Shown: positions 27,243 through 37,206 of the stretch, in pieces
How the letters are laid out: the number at the start of each line of letters is the position of its first letter
Position numbering within the stretch: the stretch's first letter is position 1
From: Methylobacterium terrae
GTDB taxonomy: Bacteria; Pseudomonadota; Alphaproteobacteria; Rhizobiales; Beijerinckiaceae
Length of the DNA stretch: 64,000 bases
NCBI RefSeq assembly: GCF_003173755.1
Contig: NZ_CP029553.1
Span: 3,112,501-3,176,500, forward strand
Reading direction: 5' to 3'
The notes under the pieces: model-generated
Told to the model about the DNA's origin: nothing
Database searches by the model: none
Seen by the model: only the letters and a program-made list of their open reading frames with translations
Translations under genes and position numbers: made by a program

Positions 27243-27614
27243 ATGCCCGTCTTCCCCGCTCTTTGGCCCGGTCTGGCCCGCCTCGCCCTCCTCTCGACCT
27301 GCCTCGCGGCCGGCGGCTGCGTGCTCGACGGCGCCTCGGTGCGCGACGCCGCGAAGTCGGCCGGCTTCGGACCGAAGGAAGTCGCGGCTCCCGACTTCGT
27401 GGCCCAGTCCCGCCGCGGGGGCGGGGACTTCCTGCCGGTCGGCGAATCGGCCCCGCCCCGCGAGACCCGTGCCAAGTCGGCGGCCGGGGTGAAGGCGCTC
27501 GAGGCCGATCTCGATGCCAGCCGCCAGCGCAACGAGGTGAAGGGCCGCGACGCCGCCAAGGTCGGCGGCGCGGTCAAGCCGCCGGCTCCGCCGAAAGTCC
27601 CGCCGGCCGAGTGA
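27243..27614 (+). CDS. Putative lipoprotein of unknown function
   Basis: This 123-residue protein has a hydrophobic start and Cys26 ([11 protein letters not shown]) as a probable lipidation site, with Ala rather than Leu at -3. The mature part is rich in Lys, Arg, Ala and Pro ([50 protein letters not shown]). It looks extended and charged, perhaps peptidoglycan-contacting. It is divergent from phaC and 109 bp before the aminotransferase gene. No family recognised. Confidence 0.65.
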   Translation: MPVFPALWPGLARLALLSTCLAAGGCVLDGASVRDAAKSAGFGPKEVAAPDFVAQSRRGGGDFLPVGESAPPRETRAKSAAGVKALEADLDASRQRNEVKGRDAAKVGGAVKPPAPPKVPPAE

Positions 27615-27723
27615 CGCGGAGTCACGAACGGCGGCCGCCCGAACTTCCTCTTCCCCCAAAACCCCTCTAGACAGCGTGTGTGACACGCGCGTCGCAGCGG
27701 CGGCGCCGATCCAGGACCCGGCC

Positions 27724-28944
<1,221 letters not shown>

Positions 28945-29094
28945 CATCGTCACTTGTGGCCGGGGGGCGACAGGGGAGGCGCAATCGCGCCCCATCCGCG
29001 CTCCCCGCCGCCGCTCCGGCCCCGGTTCGGGTTGATCCGGGGGCTGCTGAGCGTCAGGGTGCGGCCAAGGTTTGGCTCCACCTTAGGGTATCCG

Positions 29095-29310
29095 ATGCGT
29101 CGCTCGCTGAAGCTCGTCGTTCTCGCCGCCGCGGCCGCCCTGCCGGCCGCCTGCGCGCCGAACCCGATCATCGCCCGCGATCCCGTCCCGGCGCCGAGCC
29201 CCGACATCGCCTATCGCTGCTCCTCGACCCCGGCGCTCCTCAACGGCTACTGGGCCGATTGCGAGCGGGTGCGGCGCGAGCGCGAGGTCGTAGTCCGCAC
29301 CAAGGGCTAA
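29095..29310 (+). CDS. Small putative lipoprotein
   Basis: This 71-residue protein has an N-terminal hydrophobic segment ending LPAAC (Cys20), a lipobox-like site with Pro at -3. The short mature domain has two further Cys (YRCSS and WADCERV). It probably sits in the periplasm or membrane with one disulfide. It is the first of three small exported-protein genes on this strand. No known family. Confidence 0.6.
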   Translation: MRRSLKLVVLAAAAALPAACAPNPIIARDPVPAPSPDIAYRCSSTPALLNGYWADCERVRREREVVVRTKG

Positions 29311-29394
29311 CTCGCGCCCAAACCCGGACACCACGCCGCGCCCCGGAACCGGGCGCCGCTCGCCACGCGTTGACCCGGCATCCGTCACCGGAGG

Positions 29395-29778
29395 ATGCCC
29401 CGCGTGGTCCGTCGTTTCATCCTGCCGCTCGCCGCCCTGGCAAGCCTGTCCCCGGCCATCCTCGCGGGCACGGCCCTCGCGCAGTCGCCTCTGCCCCTGC
29501 GCGTGCGCCCGCCCATGGCCGTCGAGCCGGACATCTACAACCGCGCCGCAGCAGCCGGCCCCGTCGTGCTGCAGGTCTCGCCCGACGTGACCGTCGGCCC
29601 GATGCCGTTGGGCCCGACCCGGCTCGTGGCGATCCGCGCCGTGCCGGTCGCGGCCGTCACCAATGGCGGCGGCTTCGGGCCGAGCGGCTTCGGCTACTAC
29701 AACGACAGCGTGAGCGAGGGCCCGCTCAACCGCCCGCACCGCATGGCGGACTACGTCCTCGGCAGCCGGACCTACTAG
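29395..29778 (+). CDS. Exported protein of unknown function
   Basis: This 127-residue protein has a signal peptide to about residue 29 (ALAQS). The mature part is a Pro/Val-rich beta-like region (VLQVSPDVTVGPMPLGPTRLVAIRAVPVAAV) ending in GGFGPSGFGYYNDSVSEGP. No motif points to a function. It is followed after 30 bp by another exported protein gene, probably in one operon. Confidence 0.65.
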   Translation: MPRVVRRFILPLAALASLSPAILAGTALAQSPLPLRVRPPMAVEPDIYNRAAAAGPVVLQVSPDVTVGPMPLGPTRLVAIRAVPVAAVTNGGGFGPSGFGYYNDSVSEGPLNRPHRMADYVLGSRTY

Positions 29779-29808
29779 ACTCCTCCCCATTCAGAGAAGG
29801 ATACGTCG

Positions 29809-30249
29809 ATGCGCGCACGCTTCCTCGCGGCCGGCCTCGTCGGCCTCGCCACCCTCGCCGCCGCCCTGCCGGCCGCGGCCCAGAGCGTCGGCTACGTCAC
29901 CGGCTTCCCGGGCCGGGACCCGGCCGGCGACGACGAGATCGGCTGGGGTCCGGCCTACCGGCCCGAGACCAGCTTCTCGCAGCCCGGCACGCCGCCGACC
30001 CCCGGCGACTTCGCCGGCGCCGCCTACCGGGCGCGGACCGGGCACGGGCCCTACGACGCGATCCAGGCCCCAATGCGGCCGGTGCGCGCCTACCAGTACC
30101 AGAACCCGGGCTACGGCGACGCCCCGGGCTACGACCAGGAACCCGGCTACGCCCCGCGCATGCGGAGCGTGCGGGCCCGGCATGCGGTCAAGCCGCGGCA
30201 TCACGCCAAGGCGAAGATGCACCGGACGTACCGGCAGGTGATGCGCTGA
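29809..30249 (+). CDS. Exported Tyr/Gly/Pro-rich protein
   Basis: This 146-residue protein has a clear signal peptide (residues 1-24, ending AAA-Q). The mature part is low in hydrophobic residues, rich in Tyr, Gly and Pro (YQYQNPGYGDAPGYDQEPGYAP). Its C-terminus is strongly basic and His-rich (RHAVKPRHHAKAKMHRTYRQ). It looks disordered and could bind acidic surface polymers. AGAAGG precedes the start. No family known. Confidence 0.65.
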   Translation: MRARFLAAGLVGLATLAAALPAAAQSVGYVTGFPGRDPAGDDEIGWGPAYRPETSFSQPGTPPTPGDFAGAAYRARTGHGPYDAIQAPMRPVRAYQYQNPGYGDAPGYDQEPGYAPRMRSVRARHAVKPRHHAKAKMHRTYRQVMR

Positions 30250-30274
30250 CGGCACCGGCGCGCCTCAGGTATTC

Positions 30275-30351
30275 GTCACTCACGGTGCCACCACGCAGGG
30301 TCATCCCGGCACTCGTCGCAGGCGAGACCCGGGATGACGATGCCGAGTGAC
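30275..30351. terminator. Nested inverted repeats between convergent genes
   Basis: GTCACTC at 30275 pairs with GAGTGAC at 30345. Inside it, GTCATCCCGG at 30300 pairs with CCGGGATGAC at 30329. The element lies between two converging genes and could end both messages. Confidence 0.55.
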
Positions 30352-30391
30352 AGGACCGCCGGGTGCGCCGAAGCGACGCCCCGCATATCGC

Positions 30392-31408
30392 TCAGGCAAA
30401 CCCCTCCAGCACGATCTTCCCCTTCGCCCGCCCACTCTCGAGGAGCGCGTGGGCGCGCCTCAGGTTCGCGGCGGTGATCGGGCCGAAATGCTCGGCGAGC
30501 GTCGTGCGCAGCCGCCCCGCCTCGACGAGGCGCGCCACCTCGTCGAGCAGCGCGCCCTGCGCCGCGACGTCGACGGTGCCGAACATCGGCCGGGTGAACA
30601 TGAACTCCCAGTGCAGCGACAGGCTCTTGCGCTTGAGGATCGACACGTCGAGCACCGCCGGGTCGTCGATCAGGGCCAGCCGCCCTTGCGGCGCGATCAG
30701 CTCGGCGATTCCCGCGAGGTGGGTGTCGGTGTGGGTGGTCGAGAACACGAGGCCCGGGGCGCCGAGCCCGAGCGCCGCGACGCCCTGCGCCAGCGACGCC
30801 CCGTGATCGACCACGTGATGCGCGCCGAGTTCCCGGCACCAGTCTCGCGTCTCCGGCCGCGAGGCGGTGGCGATCACCGTGAGGTCGGTGAGCTGGCGCG
30901 CGAGCTGCGTCGCGATCGACCCGACGCCGCCGGCCCCCCCGACGATCAGCACGGCCTCCGCCGCGCCGGGCACGGGCTTTCGCACGTCGAGCCGGTCGAA
31001 CAGCGTCTCCCAGGCGGTGATCGCGGTGAGCGGCAGGGCCGCGGCCTCGGCGAAGGACAGCGAGGCCGGCTTGGTGCCGACGATGCGCTCGTCAACGAGG
31101 TGGAACTCGGCATTGGTGCCGGGGCGCTCCAGGGCGCCGGCATAGTAGACCGCGTCGCCGGGTCGGAACCGCGTCGCCTCGGGACCAGCCGCGACGACGA
31201 TGCCGGCGGCGTCCCAGCCCAGGACCTTCCAGCCGCCGGCCTCCGGCGCGGCGCGGCGGCGCACCTTGGTGTCGACGGGGTTCACCGAGACGGCCCGGAC
31301 CTCGACCAGAAGGTCGCGTCCCGTGGGCTCGGGGCGGGGCAGGGTGATGTCCCGGAGGGCGGCCTCGTCCTCGATCGGCAGGGAGGTCTGGTAACCGACG
31401 GCGCGCAT
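30392..31408 (-). CDS. Zinc-type alcohol dehydrogenase-like / quinone oxidoreductase (MDR family)
   Basis: This 338-residue protein is a medium-chain dehydrogenase/reductase. It has the GroES-like start with VEVRAVSVNPVDTKVRRR, VLGWDAAGIVVAAG and an NADPH-binding stretch VLIVGGAGGVGSIATQLARQLTDLTVIATASR. It lacks structural zinc Cys residues, like the zinc-independent quinone oxidoreductases (ZADH subgroup). It should reduce quinones or enones with NADPH. AAGGAG precedes the ATG. It is divergent from an HxlR regulator 97 bp away, an arrangement seen for QorR/qor2 and YodB-controlled genes. Confidence 0.9.
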   Translation of the reverse strand: MRAVGYQTSLPIEDEAALRDITLPRPEPTGRDLLVEVRAVSVNPVDTKVRRRAAPEAGGWKVLGWDAAGIVVAAGPEATRFRPGDAVYYAGALERPGTNAEFHLVDERIVGTKPASLSFAEAAALPLTAITAWETLFDRLDVRKPVPGAAEAVLIVGGAGGVGSIATQLARQLTDLTVIATASRPETRDWCRELGAHHVVDHGASLAQGVAALGLGAPGLVFSTTHTDTHLAGIAELIAPQGRLALIDDPAVLDVSILKRKSLSLHWEFMFTRPMFGTVDVAAQGALLDEVARLVEAGRLRTTLAEHFGPITAANLRRAHALLESGRAKGKIVLEGFA

Positions 31409-31505
31409 GGGCGGGCTCCTTGATGACGGATGCCCAGATGACCGCTACTCTCACGAGGCGCAAGAACGCACATGAAGCGCCCATAGTGTCGAAAAGGATA
31501 CCGTC

Positions 31506-31898
31506 ATGGCCCGCACCCGGCACCGTAGCCTGGATTGCAGCCCGGGCTGCGCGGTCGAGGCGACGCTGCAGCTGATCGACGGCAAGTGGAAGGGCGTGAT
31601 CCTCTACCACCTGCTCGACGAGGTGCCGGAGCCGGGGGGCGCCCTGCGGTTCAACGCCTTCCGCCGCCGGATGCCGAACGTGACGCAGCGGATGCTGACG
31701 AACCAGCTGCGCGAGCTGGAGGCGGACGGGCTCGTGCACCGCACGGTCTACGCCGAGGTGCCGCCGCGGGTGGAGTACCGCCTGACGGCGCGGGGCCGCA
31801 CCCTCGAGCCGGTGATCCGGGCGCTCAAGGCCTGGGGCGATGCGCACGCCATGCCGGCCTCCGGGGCCGACGCGGCCTGCGGAGCCGACGCGGCCTGA
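31506..31898 (+). CDS. HxlR family transcriptional regulator
   Basis: This 130-residue winged-helix protein has the HxlR core: CSPGCAVEATLQLIDGKWKGVILYHLL, LRFNAFRRRMPNVTQRMLTNQLRELEADGLV and VEYRLTARGRTLEPVI. Cys15 sits at the position used as a redox or quinone sensor in YodB and QorR, and Cys11 is close by. It is divergent from the quinone oxidoreductase gene, so it probably represses that gene and itself until electrophiles modify the Cys. AAGGA precedes the start. Confidence 0.9.
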   Translation: MARTRHRSLDCSPGCAVEATLQLIDGKWKGVILYHLLDEVPEPGGALRFNAFRRRMPNVTQRMLTNQLRELEADGLVHRTVYAEVPPRVEYRLTARGRTLEPVIRALKAWGDAHAMPASGADAACGADAA

Positions 31899-31902
31899 CG
31901 GG

Positions 31903-32112
31903 TCAGCGCGACAGGCTGCGGAACGCGCAAGTCCGCCCGCGATCCTCGTAGCCCGCCGGGCACTGGGCGACGCAGGCGCCGGAGGCGAACTTCAGCGGCG
32001 GGCGACAGTAGGATTCCTCCTGCTGGGCCCGCAGGGCGGGCGGCCGGAGGAGGGCGACCGCGATCATCACGGCGGCCGTCAGGATGATGCCGAGAGTAAT
32101 GAGGCGCAGCAC
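31903..32112 (-). CDS. Small membrane-anchored Cys-rich protein
   Basis: This 69-residue protein begins at GTG 32112 with AAGGAG 9 nt upstream. Residues 3-22 are a hydrophobic helix (LITLGIILTAAVMIAVALL). The rest has four Cys: SYCRPPLKFASGACVAQCPAGYEDRGRTCAF, like a tiny EGF-type disulfide module facing the periplasm. It ends 4 bp from the converging regulator gene. No family could be named. Confidence 0.65.
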   Translation of the reverse strand: MLRLITLGIILTAAVMIAVALLRPPALRAQQEESYCRPPLKFASGACVAQCPAGYEDRGRTCAFRSLSR

Positions 32113-32365
32113 GGATCCGCACTCCTTTGTGCACTGCACGCCACCATATGGGGCCCGCGCGGCGCGCCGACAGGGAGGCCTCCGGCGATGCCGCGGAGGG
32201 AACCGCGTGGACGGCGCGGTGCGGCATCCTGGCCCCACCACCTTGTGCGCTTGACCCGTTGCGGCGGACGTGGCCCCACTCGCCGCGATACTCCGGCCAC
32301 GCTGCCGGTTTCCATGCAGCGACAGCCCCCGCACCTAGCGCAGGGAAAGGACAGGATCTCGCACG

Positions 32366-33514
32366 ATGGCGGAGCTCAGCCGTCCGGACCTCGATTACCG
32401 CCTGAAGCAGCAGAGGATCCTGTCGGAATTCGGCGTCGAGGCCCTGCGCGCCGACGATCTCGGCCGGCTCCTGCAGCGGGCGACCGAGCTGTGCGCGGAG
32501 GGGATGTCGGCCCAGTTCTGCAAGGCCCTCGAGTACAAGCCGGGACACGACACGCTGCTCGTCATCGCGGGCGTCGGGTGGGGGCCGAACGTCGTCGGCC
32601 ACGCCCTCGTCGGTGCCGACCTCGCCTCGCCGGCGGGCTACGCCCTGAAGACCGGGCAGCCGGTGATCTCCAACCACCTCGAGAACGAGCGCCGCTTCCG
32701 CACCCCGCAGCTGATGGCCGAGCACGGCGTGCGCCGGGCGCTGAACGTGCTGATCCGCAACCGCGAGGGCGATTTCGGCGTGCTGGAGGTCGACGACAGT
32801 CGCGAGGGCCAGTTCGACGAGGCCGACATCGCCTTCATGCAGGGCTTCGCCAACCTGCTCGGCGGCGCCATCGAGCGCCAGCGGGCGGAGGCCCGGCTCC
32901 AGGCCGCCCTCGACCGCCAGGAGCTGCTCACCCGCGAGATGAGCCACCGGGTCAAGAACAGCCTCGCGACGGTGGCGGGCCTGCTCTCGCTCCAGGCCCG
33001 CACCACCGAGGGCCAGCAGGCGCGCGAGGCGCTGGACGATGCCCGCTCGCGGGTCGAAGCGGTGGCGCAGGTGCACGACCAGCTCTGGCGCCAGCCCGAC
33101 CTCGCGGCGGTGGAGCTCAAGGGCTTCCTCGAGAGCCTGTGCGAGAAGCTGCGCGAGAGCGCGCCGGGCCACGCCATCACCTGCGAGGCGCCCGCGATGA
33201 CGATCCCGGCCGACCTCGCGATCCCGCTCGGGCTGTTCGTCAACGAGCTCGTCACCAACGCGGTCAAGTACGCCTATCCGGGCGGCCACGGCCCGGTGCG
33301 GGTCGAGGCGGTGCCGTCGAGCGACGACACGGTGCGCCTGAGCGTCTCCGACGACGGCGTCGGCCTGCCCGAGGGGTTCGACGCGGCCGCCGCCCGCCGC
33401 AGCCTCGGCATGCGGGTGATCCACGGGCTCGCCCGCCAGCTCGGCGGAGAGTTGGCGGTGTCGGGGACGAAGGGCGCCTGCTTCGCCCTGACGCTGGACC
33501 CCAAGGCGGCCTGA
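32366..33514 (+). CDS. GAF-domain sensor histidine kinase, HisKA_2/HWE type
   Basis: This 382-residue soluble kinase has a GAF domain at about 25-175 (HDTLLVIAGVGWGPNVVG, RRALNVLIRNREGDFGVLEVDD). A HisKA_2 dimerisation domain follows with phospho-acceptor His194 in EMSHRVKNSLATVAGLL, then an ATP-binding domain with LFVNELVTNAVKYAYP, VSDDGVGLPEG and GMRVIHGLARQLGGEL. In alphaproteobacteria such kinases often feed the general stress response (PhyR) or light sensing. No response regulator is adjacent. The GAF lacks an obvious bilin Cys. Confidence 0.92.
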   Translation: MAELSRPDLDYRLKQQRILSEFGVEALRADDLGRLLQRATELCAEGMSAQFCKALEYKPGHDTLLVIAGVGWGPNVVGHALVGADLASPAGYALKTGQPVISNHLENERRFRTPQLMAEHGVRRALNVLIRNREGDFGVLEVDDSREGQFDEADIAFMQGFANLLGGAIERQRAEARLQAALDRQELLTREMSHRVKNSLATVAGLLSLQARTTEGQQAREALDDARSRVEAVAQVHDQLWRQPDLAAVELKGFLESLCEKLRESAPGHAITCEAPAMTIPADLAIPLGLFVNELVTNAVKYAYPGGHGPVRVEAVPSSDDTVRLSVSDDGVGLPEGFDAAAARRSLGMRVIHGLARQLGGELAVSGTKGACFALTLDPKAA

Positions 33515-33729
33515 GACGCCGAACGCCCCCGGGTGGATGGGGCCAGGCGGGATTTTTCCCGGGCGCGTCGCGGCGAGCCGCTTCCCACGGCCGCGCCTCT
33601 TGCACTACGCTCTCCGGCAGCGCTGCCGCTCGAACGCCGAATGACGGGCGGCGCGACGGGGACCGGAAGACCGGCCCCGCCTCGAACGAGCCCGGGCGGC
33701 AGATCCGGGCGGAGCAAGGGCAGGAAACG

Positions 33730-35067
33730 ATGGGCGAGTTCTCCCGCGGCGGTCCGAGCCGCCGCAGCATCCTGGCATCCGGCGCCGCGGCGGCCGGCCT
33801 CGGGTTGATCGGCTCACGTCCGGCCTTCGCGGCCGTGGACTGGAAGCGCCACGCCGGCACCACCCTCGAGGTCAACCTGATCAAGGGGCCGCGCGGCGAC
33901 CTGCTCCACCGCAGCGCCGCCGAGTTCACGGCGCTCACCGGGATCAAGGTCTCCTCCGAGGTGATCCCCGAGCAGCAGCAGCGCCAGAAGATCGTCATCG
34001 AGCTGACCTCCGGCCGGCCGAGCTTCGACGTGGTGCACCTGAGCTACCACGTGCAGAAGCGCCAGTTCGACAAGGCCGGCTGGCTCGCCGACCTGTCGGG
34101 CTTCATGAAGGACCCGAACCTGACCGAGCCCTCTCTCAAGGAGGCCGATTTCAGCAATGCGGGCCTGCAATACGCCAAGACGCCGAACGGCGAGATGCGC
34201 TCGCTGCCGCTCTCGGTCGACTACTTCATCCTGTACTGGAACAAGGAGCTGTTCCAGAAGAAGAACGTCGCCTTCCCCGAAACCTACGACGACATGGTGC
34301 GGGCGGCCGAGACCCTGACCGACCCGAAGGCCGGCACCTACGGCTTCGTCGGCCGGGGCTTGCGCAACGCCAACATGGCGCTCTGGGGCGCGTTCTTCCT
34401 CGCCTATGGCGGCCGTTTCCTCGACGACAAGGGCAACCTCCTGATCGACGGCCCTGAGGCCGTGGAGGCGACCAAGATCTACCAGCGCCTGCTGACCAAG
34501 ACCGCGCCCCCCGGCGTCGTCGGCTTCAACTGGATGGAGTCGATGGCCGCGTTCACCCAAGGGCGGGCCGCGATGTGGCTCGACGGCGTCGGCTGGGCGC
34601 CGCCGCTGGAGGATCCCAACGCCTCCCGTGTCGTCGGCAAGGTCGGCTACGCCGTGGTGCCGAAGGGCCCGAAGGACCATGCGGCAGCAACTTATGGCGA
34701 CGGGATCGGCGTCGCGGCGGCGAGCACCAAGAAGGAAGCCGGCTACCTCTACTGCCAGTGGGCGGTCTCGAAGCTCATGGGCGCGCGCCTGCTCCAGGCC
34801 GGCGGCGGCGTGCCGTTCCGCGACTCGATCCTCGGCGACGCCGAGGTGCAGCAGGGCGTGAAGATGCCGCGCGAGTGGCTCGATTCGGCGATCGGCTCGG
34901 CCAAGATCAGCAAGCTCGGCCTGCCCGTCGTGGTGCCGGTGGCGGAGTTCCGCGACATCGTCGGCTCCGCCGTCACCGCCACCCTGTCGGGGGCCGACCC
35001 GGCGGCCGAGCTGAAGAAGGCGGCCGAGCAGTACCGGCCGATCCTCGAGCGCAGCGAGAAGGCGTGA
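33730..35067 (+). CDS. Extracellular solute-binding protein, sugar ABC transporter type
   Basis: This 445-residue protein starts with a Tat signal (PSRRSILASGAAAAGLGLIG) ending FAA-V. The mature protein is a family 1 binding protein (EVIPEQQQRQKIVIELTSGRPSFDVVHLSYHV, LPLSVDYFILYWNKELF, FTQGRAAMWLDGVGW, ASTKKEAGYLYCQWAVSK). It binds a sugar, polyol or glycerophosphodiester-like ligand and delivers it to the two permeases encoded directly downstream. Its stop overlaps the first permease start by 1 bp (TGATG). Confidence 0.92.
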   Translation: MGEFSRGGPSRRSILASGAAAAGLGLIGSRPAFAAVDWKRHAGTTLEVNLIKGPRGDLLHRSAAEFTALTGIKVSSEVIPEQQQRQKIVIELTSGRPSFDVVHLSYHVQKRQFDKAGWLADLSGFMKDPNLTEPSLKEADFSNAGLQYAKTPNGEMRSLPLSVDYFILYWNKELFQKKNVAFPETYDDMVRAAETLTDPKAGTYGFVGRGLRNANMALWGAFFLAYGGRFLDDKGNLLIDGPEAVEATKIYQRLLTKTAPPGVVGFNWMESMAAFTQGRAAMWLDGVGWAPPLEDPNASRVVGKVGYAVVPKGPKDHAAATYGDGIGVAAASTKKEAGYLYCQWAVSKLMGARLLQAGGGVPFRDSILGDAEVQQGVKMPREWLDSAIGSAKISKLGLPVVVPVAEFRDIVGSAVTATLSGADPAAELKKAAEQYRPILERSEKA

Positions 35068-35999
35068 TGGCGCGGGCCGGCCTCGCATCGCCAGCGGACG
35101 ACCTGTCACCGGCCGAGGAGGCCGCGCCCGCCCGCTGGCGCCCGCCGGGCTACTGGCCCTTCGTGGTACCGGCCCTCGTCGTCGTCGTCGGGGTGATCGT
35201 CTTCCCCTGGGCCTTCACCCTGTGGATGAGCCTGCACGAGTGGAAGGTCGGCGCGGCGCCGGCCTTCGTCGGCCTGTCGAACTACGCGCGGCTGCCCACC
35301 GATCCGCGCTTCCTCGACGCGGTGTGGCAGACGCTGGTCTACACCGCGCTCTCGGTGGTGCTGCCGCTCGTCCTCGGCACGCTGGCGGCCTGCGTGTTCC
35401 ACGCGAAGTTCCCGTTGCGCGGCTTCCTGCGCGGCGTGTTCATCCTGCCGATGATGGCGACGCCCGTCGCCATCGCGCTCGTCTGGACGATGATGTTCCA
35501 TCCCCAGCTCGGGGTCTTGAACTACCTGCTCTCGCTGGTCGGCATCCCGCCCCAGCTCTGGGTCTTCCACCCCGCCACGGTGATCCCGTCCCTGGTGCTG
35601 GTCGAGACCTGGCAGTGGACGCCGCTCGTGATGCTGATCGTGCTCGGCGGCCTCGCGGCGCTCCCCACCGAGCCCTACGAGAGCGCGCAGATCGACGGCG
35701 CCTCGATCTGGCAGATGTTCCGCCACATCACCCTGCCGCTGGTCGCCCCCTTCCTGTTCGTCGCCGCGATGATCCGGATGATCGACGCGGTGAAGAGCTT
35801 CGACATCATCTTCGCCATCACTCAAGGGGGACCGGGAACGGCGTCGGAGACAATCAACATCTACCTCTACAGCGTCGCCTTCGCCTATTACGACGTCGGC
35901 TACGGCTCGGCGATCGCCGTGGTGTTCTTCCTGCTCATCATCGCCCTCGCCGCCGCCCTGCTGGTGGTCCGCAAGCGCACGCAAGGCGCCGTCGCATGA
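35067..35999 (+). CDS. Sugar-type ABC transporter permease (MalF/UgpA type)
   Basis: This 310-residue membrane protein has six main helices. It has the typical WMSLHEWKVG...FVGLSNYARLPTDPRFLDAVWQT loop after helix 1. The EAA loop is EPYESAQIDGASIWQMFRHITLPLVAP, and FDIIFAITQGGPGTASETINIYLYSVAF follows. It pairs with the next gene product. The ATG overlaps the binding-protein stop. Confidence 0.94.
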   Translation: MARAGLASPADDLSPAEEAAPARWRPPGYWPFVVPALVVVVGVIVFPWAFTLWMSLHEWKVGAAPAFVGLSNYARLPTDPRFLDAVWQTLVYTALSVVLPLVLGTLAACVFHAKFPLRGFLRGVFILPMMATPVAIALVWTMMFHPQLGVLNYLLSLVGIPPQLWVFHPATVIPSLVLVETWQWTPLVMLIVLGGLAALPTEPYESAQIDGASIWQMFRHITLPLVAPFLFVAAMIRMIDAVKSFDIIFAITQGGPGTASETINIYLYSVAFAYYDVGYGSAIAVVFFLLIIALAAALLVVRKRTQGAVA

Positions 36000-36820
36000 A
36001 CTGGCGCTGGCTCGTCAAGCAGGCCGCCCTGCTCTTCGCCGTCCTGGTCATCGTCTCGCCGGTGATCCTGTTCTTCGTCTGGATGCTGTCGCTCTCGGTC
36101 AAGTACGAGATCGACAACGCCTCCTACCCGCCGATCCTGATTCCCGAGCGCTTCGCCTGGAAGAACTACCTCGACGTCCTCGAATCGAACCGGTTCTCGA
36201 CCTACTTCGTCAACAGCCTCCTGGTCACCGGCACGGCGACGCTGCTTGCGCTCCTCGTCGGGGTGCCGGCGGGCTACGGCATCGCCCGGATGAAGGCCGC
36301 GAAGGCCGCGGTGGTGATCCTGGTCGCCCGCATCACGCCGGGCCTGTCCTACCTCATCCCACTCTTCCTGCTGTTCCAGTGGCTCGGGCTCCTCGGCACG
36401 CTGTGGCCGCAGATCATCATCCACCTCGTCGTTACGGTGCCGATCGTGATCTGGATCATGATCGGCTACTTCGAGACCACGCCGCTCGAACTGGAGGAGG
36501 CGGCGGTCATCGACGGCGCCAGCCGCTGGCAGGTCTTCCGCTACGTGGCGCTGCCGATCGCCAAGCCCGGCATCGCGGTCGCGATGATCCTGGCGGTGAT
36601 CTTCTCCTGGAACAACTTCGTCTTCGGCATCGTGCTCGCCGGGCGCGAGACGCGCACCCTGCCGGTCGCGGTCTACAACATGATCTCGTTCGACCAGCTG
36701 AGCTGGGGTCCGCTCGCCGCGGCCGCGCTCATCGTCACCCTGCCGGTGCTGGTGCTGACGGTGTTCGCGCAGCGCCAGATCGTCGCCGGGCTGACGGCCG
36801 GGGCGGTGAAGGGGGGGTGA
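35996..36820 (+). CDS. Sugar-type ABC transporter permease (MalG/UgpE type)
   Basis: This 274-residue membrane protein has the MalG-type layout. FAWKNYLDVLESNRFSTYFVNSLLVTG follows helix 1, and the EAA loop is LELEEAAVIDGASRWQVFRYVALPIAKPG. The C-terminus is VFAQRQIVAGLTAGAVKGG. It overlaps the previous permease by 4 bp. No ATPase gene follows, so the system must use an MsiK/UgpC-like ATPase made elsewhere. Confidence 0.94.
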   Translation: MNWRWLVKQAALLFAVLVIVSPVILFFVWMLSLSVKYEIDNASYPPILIPERFAWKNYLDVLESNRFSTYFVNSLLVTGTATLLALLVGVPAGYGIARMKAAKAAVVILVARITPGLSYLIPLFLLFQWLGLLGTLWPQIIIHLVVTVPIVIWIMIGYFETTPLELEEAAVIDGASRWQVFRYVALPIAKPGIAVAMILAVIFSWNNFVFGIVLAGRETRTLPVAVYNMISFDQLSWGPLAAAALIVTLPVLVLTVFAQRQIVAGLTAGAVKGG

Positions 36821-37206
36821 GGGGGCAGCGCACGTCCCGCCCACTCGCGAAGCTCATGCCGAGCACGGCACCTTGAAAGGCACGGCTCTCATAATACCCT
36901 CGGGCCTTGGAACGGACCCGTTCCAAGGCGCTGCGGTATGATACCAGCGCGCCTTGCCACCGGCGGGTCGACGGCAGGGCGTCCGGCGCATCGGTGCCGG
37001 CGCCCGTTCAAGCGTAGCCAGCGTCTTCGAACGCTTCCGTTCGAAGACGCTGCAGCATGAGACATCCGCCCGATCGCTTCGCTGCGCGGGTTTCGGCGTC
37101 GCTCGAGCGTGTGGAGCCGTCGGCTCCCCCGCGCGCGCTCGTGATACCGCTTCCGGAAGTCACCGTCGGGAATCGGCATCAGACCTTCGCCGCTTCGGGT
37201 CCTCCC
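36821..37206. other. Intergenic region with two long palindromes
   Basis: These 386 bp lie between the last permease and the ModE-like gene. They hold a repeat element (36904-37050) and otherwise no supported gene. Confidence 0.5.
36904..37050. repeat. Dispersed palindromic repeat, copy 2 (two hairpins)
   Basis: The first hairpin is GCCTTGGAACGG-AC-CCGTTCCAAGGC at 36904-36929. The second is GCGTCTTCGAACG-CTTC-CGTTCGAAGACGC at 37021-37050, with perfect 13-bp arms. Between them GGGCGTCCGGCGC...GGCGCCCGTTCAAGC resembles the middle of copies 1 and 3. It lies 3' of the transporter operon. Confidence 0.75.
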
